Part shown: positions 27,034 through 34,946 of the stretch, in pieces
How the letters are laid out: each line of letters begins with the position of its first letter
Position numbering within the stretch: position 1 is the first letter of the stretch
Origin: Pseudomonas sp. K2I15
GTDB taxonomy: Bacteria; Pseudomonadota; Gammaproteobacteria; Pseudomonadales; Pseudomonadaceae
Reading direction: 5' to 3'
Length of the DNA stretch: 64,000 bases
Assembly (NCBI RefSeq): GCF_002204795.1
Contig: NZ_NIXO01000019.1
Location: forward strand, 36,988-100,987
The notes under the pieces: model-generated
What the model was told of the DNA's origin: nothing
The model's database searches: none
The model's input: only the letters and a program-made list of their open reading frames with translations
Position numbers and translations under genes: made by a program

Positions 27034-27834
27034 TTATGGCGCCATGCGGCCATTCAAGTCGCCATAGGTGAACGCCTTCAGGTCATGGCTATCCAGTGTT
27101 CCGGTACGCAGGAAGCCTTCGGCCAGGCTGTGCATGGCGCCGTACAGGAATTCGGCGATGCTCGAACCTGCCGTCAGGCGGCGCACGCCCAAGGCTTGCA
27201 GTGTCTCGGGAGCGGGCAAGCCGGCCCACGCCAGAACGTTGACCGGCAAGGTGGTCGCCTGGCAGAGCTGCCGGATTTCGTGTTCCAGGTGGATACCGGC
27301 GGCAAACAATCCGTCGGCGCCTGCGCCCTGATACAACGCGGCGCGCTTGAGAAGTTCTTCAAGGCGCTGTGGCTCAGGCGCCAACCCTTTCAAATACACG
27401 TCGCTACGGGCGTTGATAAACAGCTTCACCCCACAACTGTCCGCCACCCGGCGTGCGACTTCGATCTTGCGCGCCAGCAGTTCAGGTGTGCCGGCGCCGT
27501 CTTCAATGTTGATGCCGACGGCGCCCGCGTCGATCACGGCCTTGATCACCCGGCTCACTTGCTCCAGGTCGTCGGAATAACCCGCCTCAATGTCCACGCT
27601 CAGCGGCACATCAATGACGCGGGCGATGGAGTGCACGGTGCTCACCAGCAAAGGCAGCGGCAGTTGATTGCCGTCCTTGTAGCCGTGGGTCCAGGCAACG
27701 GCCGCGCTGCTGGTGGCGACGGCCTGGCTGCCCAGTTGCGCCACCAGGCGCCCACCGCCCGCATCGGCGACGTTGGGCAGGATCAACAAGTGGGCATGGT
27801 GCAGGGCGTGGAATGCGTTGGCGTGGGCGGTCAT
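27034..27834 (-). CDS. isocitrate lyase/PEP-mutase superfamily protein
   Basis: A 266-residue TIM-barrel enzyme. LPNVADAGGGRLVAQLGSQA, DVEAGY-type metal site (SVDIEAGYSDD) and GINIEDG are hallmarks of the ICL/PEPM superfamily; INARSDVYLKG follows as usual. The Cys-containing loop of isocitrate lyase (KKCGH) and the PEP-mutase EDK motif are absent, so it belongs to the uncharacterised oxaloacetate-decarboxylase/carboxyPEP-mutase-like group. Its gene is 79 bases upstream of aroA on the same strand; both act on PEP-like chemistry, but a shared pathway is only a guess. Confidence 0.85.
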   Translation of the reverse strand: MTAHANAFHALHHAHLLILPNVADAGGGRLVAQLGSQAVATSSAAVAWTHGYKDGNQLPLPLLVSTVHSIARVIDVPLSVDIEAGYSDDLEQVSRVIKAVIDAGAVGINIEDGAGTPELLARKIEVARRVADSCGVKLFINARSDVYLKGLAPEPQRLEELLKRAALYQGAGADGLFAAGIHLEHEIRQLCQATTLPVNVLAWAGLPAPETLQALGVRRLTAGSSIAEFLYGAMHSLAEGFLRTGTLDSHDLKAFTYGDLNGRMAP

Positions 27835-28008
27835 GGTGAGTCAGTCCTTTGAGCGGGTTTTGTTATTGAAGGCGCCTGTCATATCAAGAATCGACCCGGC
27901 CTCGCAATCGGTAAAACACCGCTGGTCGACATTTCCCACGTTGATGTCGATTGAGCGCCTGATTGATCGACTACAAGCAGAACAACCCGTCGAATCAGGA
28001 GAATGATC

Positions 28009-28362
28009 ATGTCTTACGTAGATGGCTGTGTGATCGCAGTACCCACCGCAAACCGCGAACGATTTATCCAGCACGCCAAGGCCGCCGCCGTGGTGTTCAA
28101 GGAGCACGGTGCGCTCAATATCGTTGAGTGCTGGGGCGACGATGTGCCCCAGGGGCAGGTGACGTCGCTGCCCATGGCGGTGAAGCTTAAGGACGATGAA
28201 ACCGTGGTGTTTTCCTGGATCGTGTGGCCGTCACGGCAGGTGCGTGATGCCGGGATGCGCAAGGTGATGGAGGACCCGCGCCTGAAGGCGGACGCCAACC
28301 CGATGCCGTTTGATGGGCAACGCATGATTTATGGCGGCTTTGAGATGATCCTCAACACCTGA
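28009..28362 (+). CDS. DUF1428 family protein
   Basis: A 117-residue small alpha/beta protein of the ferredoxin-like (dimeric alpha-beta barrel) type. The start at 28009 is set by AGGAG six bases upstream; an in-frame ATG at 28003 touches the AGGAG. MSYVDGCVIAVPTANRERFI, ALNIVECWGDDVPQGQVTSL and NPMPFDGQRMIYGGFEMIL are typical of DUF1428 (YbaA-like) proteins. No function is established. It diverges from the PEP-mutase-like gene. Confidence 0.9.
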   Translation: MSYVDGCVIAVPTANRERFIQHAKAAAVVFKEHGALNIVECWGDDVPQGQVTSLPMAVKLKDDETVVFSWIVWPSRQVRDAGMRKVMEDPRLKADANPMPFDGQRMIYGGFEMILNT

Positions 28363-28533
28363 AGCCGGGTGTTCACGGACGGCAGCTGTAGTCCGATCGC
28401 CTGTCGCAGGGTAGGACCGGCGATAGGCCCGCTGCAGGACTACTGTGAAAACGCCGCAAAACAAGGACATGGCGCGATTTGTCTGACAGAACTGTCGGGT
28501 AGACAACCCGGCGGGGTGGGCTAAGTTCAAGGC

Positions 28534-28552
28534 GCTTCCCATGACGGGAAGC
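28534..28552 (+). promoter_or_regulatory. hairpin in the LPMO 5' region
   Basis: GCTTCCC (28534-28540) and GGGAAGC (28546-28552) form a 7-base stem with a 5-base loop. The stem ends ten bases before the AAGGAG ribosome site of the LPMO gene and has no T-tract, so a role in mRNA stability or translation is more likely than termination. Confidence 0.4.
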
Positions 28553-28574
28553 CTTCAATCAAGGAGTGACTGAA

Positions 28575-29204
28575 ATGAACAAACCCCAGACTCAACTCAG
28601 GCATGGTCGCGTCGTGACTCCGGCCAGCCGTGGCTCGGTGGCGGTAGAACGCGGGCTGCTGGAAAACTGGCAAGTCAACGAAATGGAAGGCGGCAAGAAC
28701 TTCCCGGCCCTCAGCGCCGGGCCATTTCCGGTGCCTTTTGAGACCGACGATCAAAGCGTCACGCCGCCCGCCGACGGGCACATTCTCAGTGGCGGCAAGA
28801 CCGATGCCCGCGACTGCGTGAACTTCACTGACGATGAAATGAGCAAGAAGCTAAACACCCCATTCAACTGGCCATTGCTGAATGTTGAAGCCGGCCAGGT
28901 GTTCAAGGTGCAGTGGGACTACACCGCCGCGCACGTGACCCGTGGCTATCGCTGGTTGATCACCAAGGATGGCTGGGACGCGACGCAGCGCATCAGCCGC
29001 GCTCAGTTGGAGGCCAAGCCGTTCTACGAGGACTTTTACACCCAAGTGCCGTACTACCAGCACTCGGCCGAACTGAAGGCCAAGGTGGAACACCACGTGA
29101 CGTTGCCCAAGGGCAAGAAGGGCCGGCATGTGCTGGTGCTGATGTGGATCGTGGCCAACACCGGCAATGCGTTCTATCAGGCGTTTGACGTCGATTTCAA
29201 ATAG
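28575..29204 (+). CDS. AA10-type lytic polysaccharide monooxygenase without signal peptide
   Basis: A 209-residue copper oxygenase-like protein. LRHGRVVTPASRG gives the first His-brace residue (His10) in the classic HGxVxxPxSR context; the second His is His120 (AAHVTRGYRW, followed by LITKDGWD), and the axial Phe is Phe200 in GNAFYQAFDVDF. AA10 enzymes oxidatively cleave chitin or cellulose and need the His at the mature N terminus. Here nine polar residues precede it and no Sec or Tat signal is present; the start is well supported by AAGGAG eight bases upstream. Export and N-terminal trimming by an unknown route, or a different role, must be assumed. Confidence 0.87.
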   Translation: MNKPQTQLRHGRVVTPASRGSVAVERGLLENWQVNEMEGGKNFPALSAGPFPVPFETDDQSVTPPADGHILSGGKTDARDCVNFTDDEMSKKLNTPFNWPLLNVEAGQVFKVQWDYTAAHVTRGYRWLITKDGWDATQRISRAQLEAKPFYEDFYTQVPYYQHSAELKAKVEHHVTLPKGKKGRHVLVLMWIVANTGNAFYQAFDVDFK

Positions 29205-29233
29205 CGCCAACTGAAACGGGAGGGAACACATGA

Positions 29234-29328
29234 TGTGGCGAGGGAGCTTGCTCCCGCTGGGCTGCGCAGCAGCCCTAAAAATCAGGGGCGCTTCGCACCC
29301 CAGCGGGAGCAAGCTCCCTCGCCACAGG
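29234..29328. repeat. inverted pair of REP palindromes
   Basis: TGTGGCGAGGGAGCTTGCTC with hairpin GGGCTGCGCAGCAGCCC (29234-29276) faces GGGGCGCTTCGCACCCC with GGGAGCAAGCTCCCTCGCCA (29283-29328). It lies between the convergent LPMO and UPF0149 genes. Confidence 0.9.
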
Positions 29329-29352
29329 TATTGTATTCAGACACGAGATAAA

Positions 29353-29907
29353 TCAGCGCTGGGCCAACCAGTAATCGTGCAATGCACGGGCGGCCGGCTC
29401 GATCGCGGCCACCCGCTGTTGATGAGCATCAACATCCAGGTCTGCCGGCAGTTCAAAGTTGTCCTGCTCAGCGCACCAGGAAATCTTCTCCAGTTGCCCG
29501 GCCTGTTCGGCGGGCAGCTCTGGCCAGTTGCCAATGGCCGCGCCACGGATATAGCCAAAGCACCATTCTTCCGCCAGGGTCAGTGGCTGGCCCTGATGCT
29601 CGGTTTCTTCAAAACGTGCTTTAAAGCCTTGCGCATCGGTCGCCAGTTGCGTGGCGATAGCGTTCATGTGCCGCACGCTCAGTTCAAGGAACTGCTTGGC
29701 TTCTTCCGGGCTTTCCCAGTCAGGGTTCTGCCCGCCAAAGATACCGGGGAACCACTCGGCAACGTCCACCTGCGCAGGGCTTGAAACCAGCGCGGTGAAG
29801 TAGCCGTCGAGCTCGGCCAGGTTCAGCACCGAATGGTCGTCGCCGTACTTGAGCAGGGTTTCGTCGATGAACTCGAAGTCGGCAGGGGCGAGGGGTTGGT
29901 CGTGCAT
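29353..29907 (-). CDS. UPF0149 (YecA/YgfB) family protein
   Basis: A 184-residue helical protein. LAPADFEFIDETLLKYG, VLNLAELDGYFTALVSSP and EEWCFGYIRGAAIGNWPELP match the UPF0149 pattern (LxGFLtal and aWcxGFl). No SEC-C zinc motif follows. ATG at 29907 has AAGGA seven bases upstream; an ATG two codons earlier abuts the AAGGA. The function of the family is unknown. Confidence 0.9.
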   Translation of the reverse strand: MHDQPLAPADFEFIDETLLKYGDDHSVLNLAELDGYFTALVSSPAQVDVAEWFPGIFGGQNPDWESPEEAKQFLELSVRHMNAIATQLATDAQGFKARFEETEHQGQPLTLAEEWCFGYIRGAAIGNWPELPAEQAGQLEKISWCAEQDNFELPADLDVDAHQQRVAAIEPAARALHDYWLAQR

Positions 29908-29994
29908 GGGCATATCCTTTGTGCGTAGAACGCCGCTGATGGGGCGGCTTAAAGCGCGGAGGATGGCGCGTGCCGGGGTTTTAATCCAGCTTCT

Positions 29995-31248
29995 TCAGCG
30001 CTTTTCCCACAACACGCACAACTTGCTCATGCACATCGAACCCGCCACCGCGAGAATGATCGGCACCAGGAAGTCGTGGTCGATGCGGGTGAATTCCGCC
30101 ACCAGCACAATCGCCGTCAGCGGCATGCTCATGCTGGAAGCCAGGAACGCCGCCGCGCCAATAATCGCGAACGCCCCCAGCGGCACACCGGGCCACAGCA
30201 GGCTCCAGGCGCCGCCGAGGATGACTGCCAGCAAGGCGCCATTGGCCAGCGCTGGCGTCAACAGGCCGCCTTCGGCACCGGCGCGCAGGGTGCTGGCGGT
30301 GATCAGCACCTTGACCACCAGCAGCACGGCGGCGAGGCCGATGGTCAACTCGTTGTCGAAACCCAGCTGCGCCGGGCCTTTGCCATTACCAAGAATCTGC
30401 GGCAGGAAAATGGCCAGGCCACCGATGATCGTGAAGTTGATCAACGACAGCACCGGCAGCCGCCAACCACGGGCGGCATGGCTGCGGGCCGCGCCGGTCA
30501 GGCGGGTGAACCCGTAGGCGGCCACGCCAAACACCGGCCCGCAAGCCAGCGCCCAGGCGACCAAGCCTGGGCTGAGCACAAAGTGCGGTATCACGTATTG
30601 CGACTCCGCCCCCAGGCCGATCCAGGCCACCGACGCGCCGATGGCCGAGGTGGCCAGGGCAATCACCGCCGCCGGCCAAGTGAACACACCCACCAACACT
30701 TCGAGCACAAACACCGCGCCACCCAACGGCACGTTGTACACGGCCGCCAACCCGGCGCCGGCACCGCAGGCGACAATCAGCCGGTGCATGTCCGGCGCCA
30801 GGCGTGCCCGCTGTGACAGCCAGGTGGCGGCCACCGCGCCGACTTCCCTTGGCGCCACTTCACGGCCCAGCGGCGAGCCGAGGGCCACGGTGATGATTTG
30901 CAGCACGGCGTGGGCGAGGGTGGTCTTGGGCGGCATGATCGGCGCCTGGGCCGAGACCGCCTGCTTGATGCTCACCAACGGGCGGCCATAGCGGTAGATC
31001 AGCCACCAACCGAGGCCTGCGATGAGGCCGCAGCTCGTCAGCACCAACACCCTGCGTTCGGGTGACGCTGCGGTGACACCGAGCAAAAAGGTTTCGTGGC
31101 TGATCAGGCTGTCCAGGCTGTAGCCGTAGGCCAGGTGCTGGATACCGTGCAGCAGCAAGGCCAGGAGCATGCCGCCGATGCCTGCGCCGATGCCAGTGAA
31201 GATGACCACAAGGGCGAGAATCAGCAGCGAACGGGTTTTTGAGGGCAT
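29995..31248 (-). CDS. divergent CLC-family chloride channel/transporter
   Basis: A 417-residue membrane protein with the CLC fold. The gating glutamate block is present as LGREVAPREVG (usual GREGPxVQ), and AAGLAAVYNVPLGGAVFVLE is the following conserved helix pair. The selectivity-filter motif GSGIP is missing (the aligned segment is RPLVSIKQAV), the GxFxP motif reads GGLLTP, and the coordinating Tyr near the C terminus is not evident because the protein ends early at LCVLWEKR. It therefore belongs to a divergent CLC branch whose ion selectivity is uncertain. No fluoride riboswitch is seen upstream, but two inverted repeats are. Confidence 0.88.
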   Translation of the reverse strand: MPSKTRSLLILALVVIFTGIGAGIGGMLLALLLHGIQHLAYGYSLDSLISHETFLLGVTAASPERRVLVLTSCGLIAGLGWWLIYRYGRPLVSIKQAVSAQAPIMPPKTTLAHAVLQIITVALGSPLGREVAPREVGAVAATWLSQRARLAPDMHRLIVACGAGAGLAAVYNVPLGGAVFVLEVLVGVFTWPAAVIALATSAIGASVAWIGLGAESQYVIPHFVLSPGLVAWALACGPVFGVAAYGFTRLTGAARSHAARGWRLPVLSLINFTIIGGLAIFLPQILGNGKGPAQLGFDNELTIGLAAVLLVVKVLITASTLRAGAEGGLLTPALANGALLAVILGGAWSLLWPGVPLGAFAIIGAAAFLASSMSMPLTAIVLVAEFTRIDHDFLVPIILAVAGSMCMSKLCVLWEKR

Positions 31249-31283
31249 GAAGGGTCCAGGGAGCCGGGTTTTCGAGCCCGATT

Positions 31284-31360
31284 CTATAGCGCAATGGGGA
31301 CGCTATAGCCCCGAGATGTAATGCAAGTGCGCGAACTGGTCTTCCACAACATTGCATTAC
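31284..31360. promoter_or_regulatory. two inverted repeats upstream of the CLC gene
   Basis: CTATAGCG (31284-31291) / CGCTATAG (31301-31308) is an 8-base perfect repeat and GTAATGCAA (31318-31326) / TTGCATTAC (31352-31360) a 9-base one. They fill the 114-base gap between the anti-sigma stop and the CLC start on the same strand. Either could be a regulator site or an mRNA stem; there is no T-tract. Confidence 0.4.
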
Positions 31361-31362
31361 GT

Positions 31363-32046
31363 TCAGATTACTTTAACGGCCCGGCCGATTGCCTGAATCG
31401 GACCTGTCGGCTTGCCGGTTTTCGACCCGCCGGGGTTTTCCAGGGTCAGCTCAAACAGCTGGTTGGGTGCCAGCGGCGGGAGTTTGTCCAGGGGCACCGA
31501 CAACGATTGCCCAGGCGTTACCAAACCCAGCGACACCGGGCCTTGCCAGTCTTCGCCCTTGGTCCAGAACTGCAAGGTCTTGTCCGCCGGTACTTCCATG
31601 ATACCCAGCGGTATCAGCTGGATTTCCTGATGATTACTCGCCTGAATCACCCAGCCGGGTGCCTGGTTTTGCGGGGCGACCAGCACCACCACATAAGCGG
31701 TCGGGTTGACGGTAGCCGTATGGGTCAGCAACAGCGTCGCCAAGACAAGGCTCGCCGCAATGCCGGCACCGGCCAGCCCGCGCCACAAGGCCAGCCTGTT
31801 CCACCACGAGACCGGCGAGTCCTGGGTGGCTGAATGCCCCAGGCTGCGCTCGATGCGTTGCCATAAATATACCGATGCCGTCGCGGGCTCGGCCTGTTCG
31901 GTCAATGGCAGCAGGCGTTGTTCCCAGGCGTCAACCGCCGCGCGCAATTGGGCATCGGTTGCCAGGCGCTGCTCCACCTCGGCACGCTGCTCGGCGGGCA
32001 AGGTACCCAGCACGTATTCGCTGGCCAATTCGTCGATGCTGTTCAT
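31363..32046 (-). CDS. anti-sigma factor (RskA-like)
   Basis: A 227-residue membrane-anchored anti-sigma factor. Residues 1-80 form the cytoplasmic sigma-binding region (SIDELASEYVLGTLPAEQRA, without the zinc-binding Cys/His set), one membrane helix lies near residues 88-110 (GLAGAGIAASLVLATLLLTH), and the periplasmic part is an RskA C-terminal-like beta domain (PLGIMEVPADKTLQFWTKGE to the end). Its ATG overlaps the stop of the ECF sigma gene, so the pair is translationally coupled. Confidence 0.9.
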   Translation of the reverse strand: MNSIDELASEYVLGTLPAEQRAEVEQRLATDAQLRAAVDAWEQRLLPLTEQAEPATASVYLWQRIERSLGHSATQDSPVSWWNRLALWRGLAGAGIAASLVLATLLLTHTATVNPTAYVVVLVAPQNQAPGWVIQASNHQEIQLIPLGIMEVPADKTLQFWTKGEDWQGPVSLGLVTPGQSLSVPLDKLPPLAPNQLFELTLENPGGSKTGKPTGPIQAIGRAVKVI

Positions 32047-32576
32047 GCCATGCACTCACGCAATGCCGCGAGGCTGCGTTTGATCCACGCTTTCACGGTG
32101 CCCAACGGGGCGCCGAGTTTGTGCGCGATTTCGCTGTGGGAATAACCGTCTACATAAGCATGCAGGATGCAGTTGCGCCGGGCCGGGTCCAGTTGTTCGA
32201 GGCAGCTGTAGATTCGCCCCGAGCGCGCCTGATAGTCGAAGGTGTCGGTGTGTTCTGCGCTTTCATGCTCTTCGCTGAGGGGCACTTCGCGGCCACTGCT
32301 GCGCATGGCATTGAGCGCCAGGTGCCGGGTCACGCTGTACACCCAGCCGCGGGCCGAGCCTTTGTGCGGGTCAAAGCTGGCGGCGCCATTCCAGATCTTG
32401 ATAAAGGCGTCATGCACGATGTCTTCGGCCACGGCCTTGTCGCGCATGATGCGCAGGGCGACGCCCAGCAGCCGGCTGCTTTCCTGTTGATACAGCCGGC
32501 GCAGGGCCAATTGTTCGCCACGAGCGCAGGCCAGCAGGCAGGCTTCATAGTCAAAAACGGCTTCAGGCAAGGACAA
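32043..32576 (-). CDS. ECF RNA polymerase sigma factor
   Basis: A 177-residue group-4 sigma factor. Region 2 spans about residues 20-95 (RLYQQESSRLLGVALRIMRD, AEDIVHDAFIKIWNGAASFD, GWVYSVTRHLALNAMR) and region 4 about residues 120-177 (CLEQLDPARRNCILHAYVDG, HSEIAHKLGAPLGTVKAWIK). No ATG exists before region 2, so a TTG at 32576 behind CTGGAA is proposed; a weak start would keep sigma levels low. It is coupled to the anti-sigma gene and lies 64 bases downstream of a secreted DUF3455 protein on the same strand, which may belong to its regulon. Confidence 0.9.
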   Translation of the reverse strand: MSLPEAVFDYEACLLACARGEQLALRRLYQQESSRLLGVALRIMRDKAVAEDIVHDAFIKIWNGAASFDPHKGSARGWVYSVTRHLALNAMRSSGREVPLSEEHESAEHTDTFDYQARSGRIYSCLEQLDPARRNCILHAYVDGYSHSEIAHKLGAPLGTVKAWIKRSLAALRECMA

Positions 32577-32640
32577 GGTTCCAGGTGGATGCCCCGGCGG
32601 TGAGCCCGGGGCGCTTTCGCAGCAGCGTAGACGACTTTGG

Positions 32641-33162
32641 TTAATTGGCCGCCCAGAAGATGTAGTCGGCCTGGTACTTCACCACTTCCTGCTTGCCCTT
32701 GTTGGCCGCCGTGCATTCGGTGCTCGGCGCTACGCCACCCTTTAGGGCAACCCGTTGAATGTACGCAACGCCACTCATCGCGCCCTTGCCTTCGGCGGGG
32801 TTGGCCTTGACCAGTTGATAGGGCAGGTTGCCGGCACTGGACGGCGCCACCGCCAACTGGGTGCCGGTGACTTTCGAGCCGTCCTTGGCCTGCCAGGTGG
32901 CCGGTGGGCCGAAGTAGCTGCCGACCTGCTGGCCGCTGCGGTCATTGAGCACCGCCTTGGGCCCGACGAAAAACCATTCGGTCTGGCCTACGGCGTTGGC
33001 TTTGTCCCGGCATTCGTAGGTGATTTCGCCGACTCCGGTGGTTTCCATCGCCACCTTGTGACCGTCCGGCACTTTGATGCTGTCGGGTAAACCGGTCTGG
33101 GCAAAGGCGGTCGGTGCAGCAGCGAACAGGCAGGTCACGCAGAACAAGGCTTTGGCGTTCAT
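32641..33162 (-). CDS. secreted DUF3455 protein
   Basis: A 173-residue periplasmic protein. The start at 33162 follows GGAG and gives a signal peptide (MNAKALFCVTCLFAAAPTAFAQ). The mature part has VGEITYECRDKANAVGQTEW, GPPATWQAKDGSKVTG and GVAYIQRVALKGGVAPSTEC, which match DUF3455 proteins; two Cys remain after cleavage (a likely disulfide). It is the first gene in front of the sigma/anti-sigma pair, so it could be a target or sensor partner of that stress system. Its function is unknown. Confidence 0.87.
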   Translation of the reverse strand: MNAKALFCVTCLFAAAPTAFAQTGLPDSIKVPDGHKVAMETTGVGEITYECRDKANAVGQTEWFFVGPKAVLNDRSGQQVGSYFGPPATWQAKDGSKVTGTQLAVAPSSAGNLPYQLVKANPAEGKGAMSGVAYIQRVALKGGVAPSTECTAANKGKQEVVKYQADYIFWAAN

Positions 33163-33298
33163 CGGTGTCTCTCCATAGGAGCAGCGAGGCGCTGCTACCG
33201 GTACTACCCACGGCACGCGCAAACGGATGCAGCGATTAGAAAATAAATCGGCAAGGGCGCACACTGTGGCCCCCGCACTACCAGAGGAGAGATTGGCG

Positions 33299-34078
33299 AT
33301 GACCGGTGTTCACAAGTCTGCTCAACAGGGTTTCTCTACGCAGGCCGCCACTTATGCCCAGGGCCGACCGGACTATCCACGACAACTCACGGGCTGGCTG
33401 ACGGACGCGCTGCAGATCGATGCACATTCCACGGTCATCGACCTGGGCGCCGGCACCGGCAAGTTCACCCGGTTGCTCAATACCGTGGCGCCGACGCTGA
33501 TTGCGGTCGAACCGGTGGAGGCGATGGGCGCGCAGTTGAAAAAACTGCTGCCCAATGTACGTCTGCTGTCGGGCACCGCCGAAGCCATCCCTCTTGAAGC
33601 AGCCACCGCTGATGCGCTGGTGTGTGCCCAGGCGTTCCACTGGTTCTCCACGGAAGCGGCCCTGGCGGAAATTCACCGGGTGCTCAAGCCGGACGGGCGT
33701 CTGGGGTTGATCTGGAACGTGCGGGACGAATCGGTGGACTGGGTCGCGGCAATCACCGAAATCATCACCCCCTACGAGGGCGACACCCCGCGTTTTCACA
33801 CCGGGCGTTGGCGCGAGGCGTTCACCGGCGAGTATTTTTCCGCCCCCGAAATGACCTGCTTCCCCTACAGCCATGTGGGCAGCCCTCAGGAAGTGATCAT
33901 GGATCGCTTCCTCTCCGTGAGCTTTATCGCTTCGCTGGCAGCGCCGCAAAAGGCGCGGGTCACCGAGCAATTGCACACCCTGATCGACACCCATCCGGCC
34001 CTGCGTGGGCGTGACACGGTGGCCTTCCCGTATCAGACCCAGGCCTACCGCAGTCAGCGACTGACGAAAAAAGCATAA
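33299..34078 (+). CDS. class I SAM-dependent methyltransferase
   Basis: A 259-residue methyltransferase of the Methyltransf_11 type. The SAM-binding motif I is VIDLGAGTGKFTRLL, motif II-like sequence is LSGTAEAIPLEAATADALVC, followed by QAFHWFSTEAALAEIHRVLK (the usual post-II segment), and WNVRDESVDW. The opening SAQQGFSTQAATYAQGRPDY is common in trans-aconitate/ubiquinone-like methyltransferases of unknown substrate. The start is chosen where GAGG precedes ATG. It stands alone, divergent from the DUF3455 gene. Confidence 0.9.
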   Translation: MTGVHKSAQQGFSTQAATYAQGRPDYPRQLTGWLTDALQIDAHSTVIDLGAGTGKFTRLLNTVAPTLIAVEPVEAMGAQLKKLLPNVRLLSGTAEAIPLEAATADALVCAQAFHWFSTEAALAEIHRVLKPDGRLGLIWNVRDESVDWVAAITEIITPYEGDTPRFHTGRWREAFTGEYFSAPEMTCFPYSHVGSPQEVIMDRFLSVSFIASLAAPQKARVTEQLHTLIDTHPALRGRDTVAFPYQTQAYRSQRLTKKA

Positions 34079-34094
34079 AGTCAGATCGTATTGA

Positions 34095-34151
34095 TATAAG
34101 TCGTTATAAGAAAAATCGCTATGCTGCGGCCAGAAATTTATAAGGCCGCAG
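34095..34151 (+). promoter_or_regulatory. direct repeats and hairpin upstream of the TauE-family gene
   Basis: Two TATAAG copies lie ten bases apart (34095-34100 and 34105-34110), one helical turn, as expected for an activator site. Further down CTGCGGCC (34124-34131) and GGCCGCAG (34144-34151) form a perfect 8-base stem that ends nine bases before the start codon, where it could limit ribosome access. Confidence 0.45.
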
Positions 34152-34160
34152 GTAGTTGTA

Positions 34161-34946
34161 ATGGATGTGGGTAATTTTGGTTTCGTGGTTGCTGGCCTGA
34201 TCGTTGGATTTATCGTTGGCATGACCGGTGTAGGCGGGGGCTCGTTGATGACGCCGATCCTGCTGTGGTTCGGTATCAACCCGGCGACTGCCGTGGGTAC
34301 CGACCTGTTGTATGCGGCCATCACCAAGTCGGGTGGCGTGCTGGTTCACAGCAAGAATCGCAATATCGACTGGACCATTACCGGCTGGTTGACCCTGGGC
34401 AGCGTGCCGGCGGTGTTGCTGACCTTGTGGTTCCTCAAGAGCCTGGACACTGACCCCACCGCCATGAACGCGGTGATCAAGCAGGCGCTTGGCGTGGTGC
34501 TGTTGCTGACGGCCACCGCCATTCTGTTCAAGAGCAAGCTGTTGGCCTTCGCCCAGCGTCATGCGGGCGACGACTACCATATGAAACCGCGCAACCTGAA
34601 TGCGCTGACCATCCTCACCGGCGCGGTCCTCGGCACCATGGTTGCCCTGACCTCCATCGGTGCCGGCGCCCTGGGCACCGTGGCGCTGTTTATCCTGTAC
34701 CCGTTCCTGGCCACCAAGCGCCTGGTGGGCACGGAAATCGCCCACGCCGTACCGCTGACCCTGGTCGCAGGCCTGGGGCACGCGAGCATGGGCAACATGG
34801 ACTGGCACCTGCTGGGCTTCCTGTTGATGGGCTCGCTGCCGGGGATTTATGTCGGCAGCCACATGGCCGGTAAAGTCCCGGACGGGATATTGCGCCCGTG
34901 CCTGGCGTTCATGCTGGTGATGATCGGCTACAAGTTGGCGTTTTAA
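34161..34946 (+). CDS. TauE/SafE-family sulfite or organosulfur exporter
   Basis: A 261-residue membrane protein with about eight hydrophobic helices in two repeats. The first repeat carries GMTGVGGGSLMTPILLWFGI, PATAVGTDLLYAAITKSGG, and the second LTSIGAGALGTVALFILYP with LVGTEIAHAVPLTLVAGLGH, both signatures of TauE/SafE. Members export sulfite or sulfonate breakdown products. It is convergent with the SfnB-like gene (four-base overlap) and close to the dimethylsulfone monooxygenase, supporting a sulfur role. Confidence 0.92.
   Translation: MDVGNFGFVVAGLIVGFIVGMTGVGGGSLMTPILLWFGINPATAVGTDLLYAAITKSGGVLVHSKNRNIDWTITGWLTLGSVPAVLLTLWFLKSLDTDPTAMNAVIKQALGVVLLLTATAILFKSKLLAFAQRHAGDDYHMKPRNLNALTILTGAVLGTMVALTSIGAGALGTVALFILYPFLATKRLVGTEIAHAVPLTLVAGLGHASMGNMDWHLLGFLLMGSLPGIYVGSHMAGKVPDGILRPCLAFMLVMIGYKLAF

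Noticed and set aside
31249..31362. Possible fluoride riboswitch in front of the CLC gene
   Set aside because: The conserved GGNGAUGG and CUGAUG/ACUCCUAC-type elements are absent; only simple inverted repeats are seen.
32549..32600. GGAACC on the minus strand ahead of the ECF sigma gene as a second hrp box
   Set aside because: No CCACNNA follows at 15 or 16 bases.
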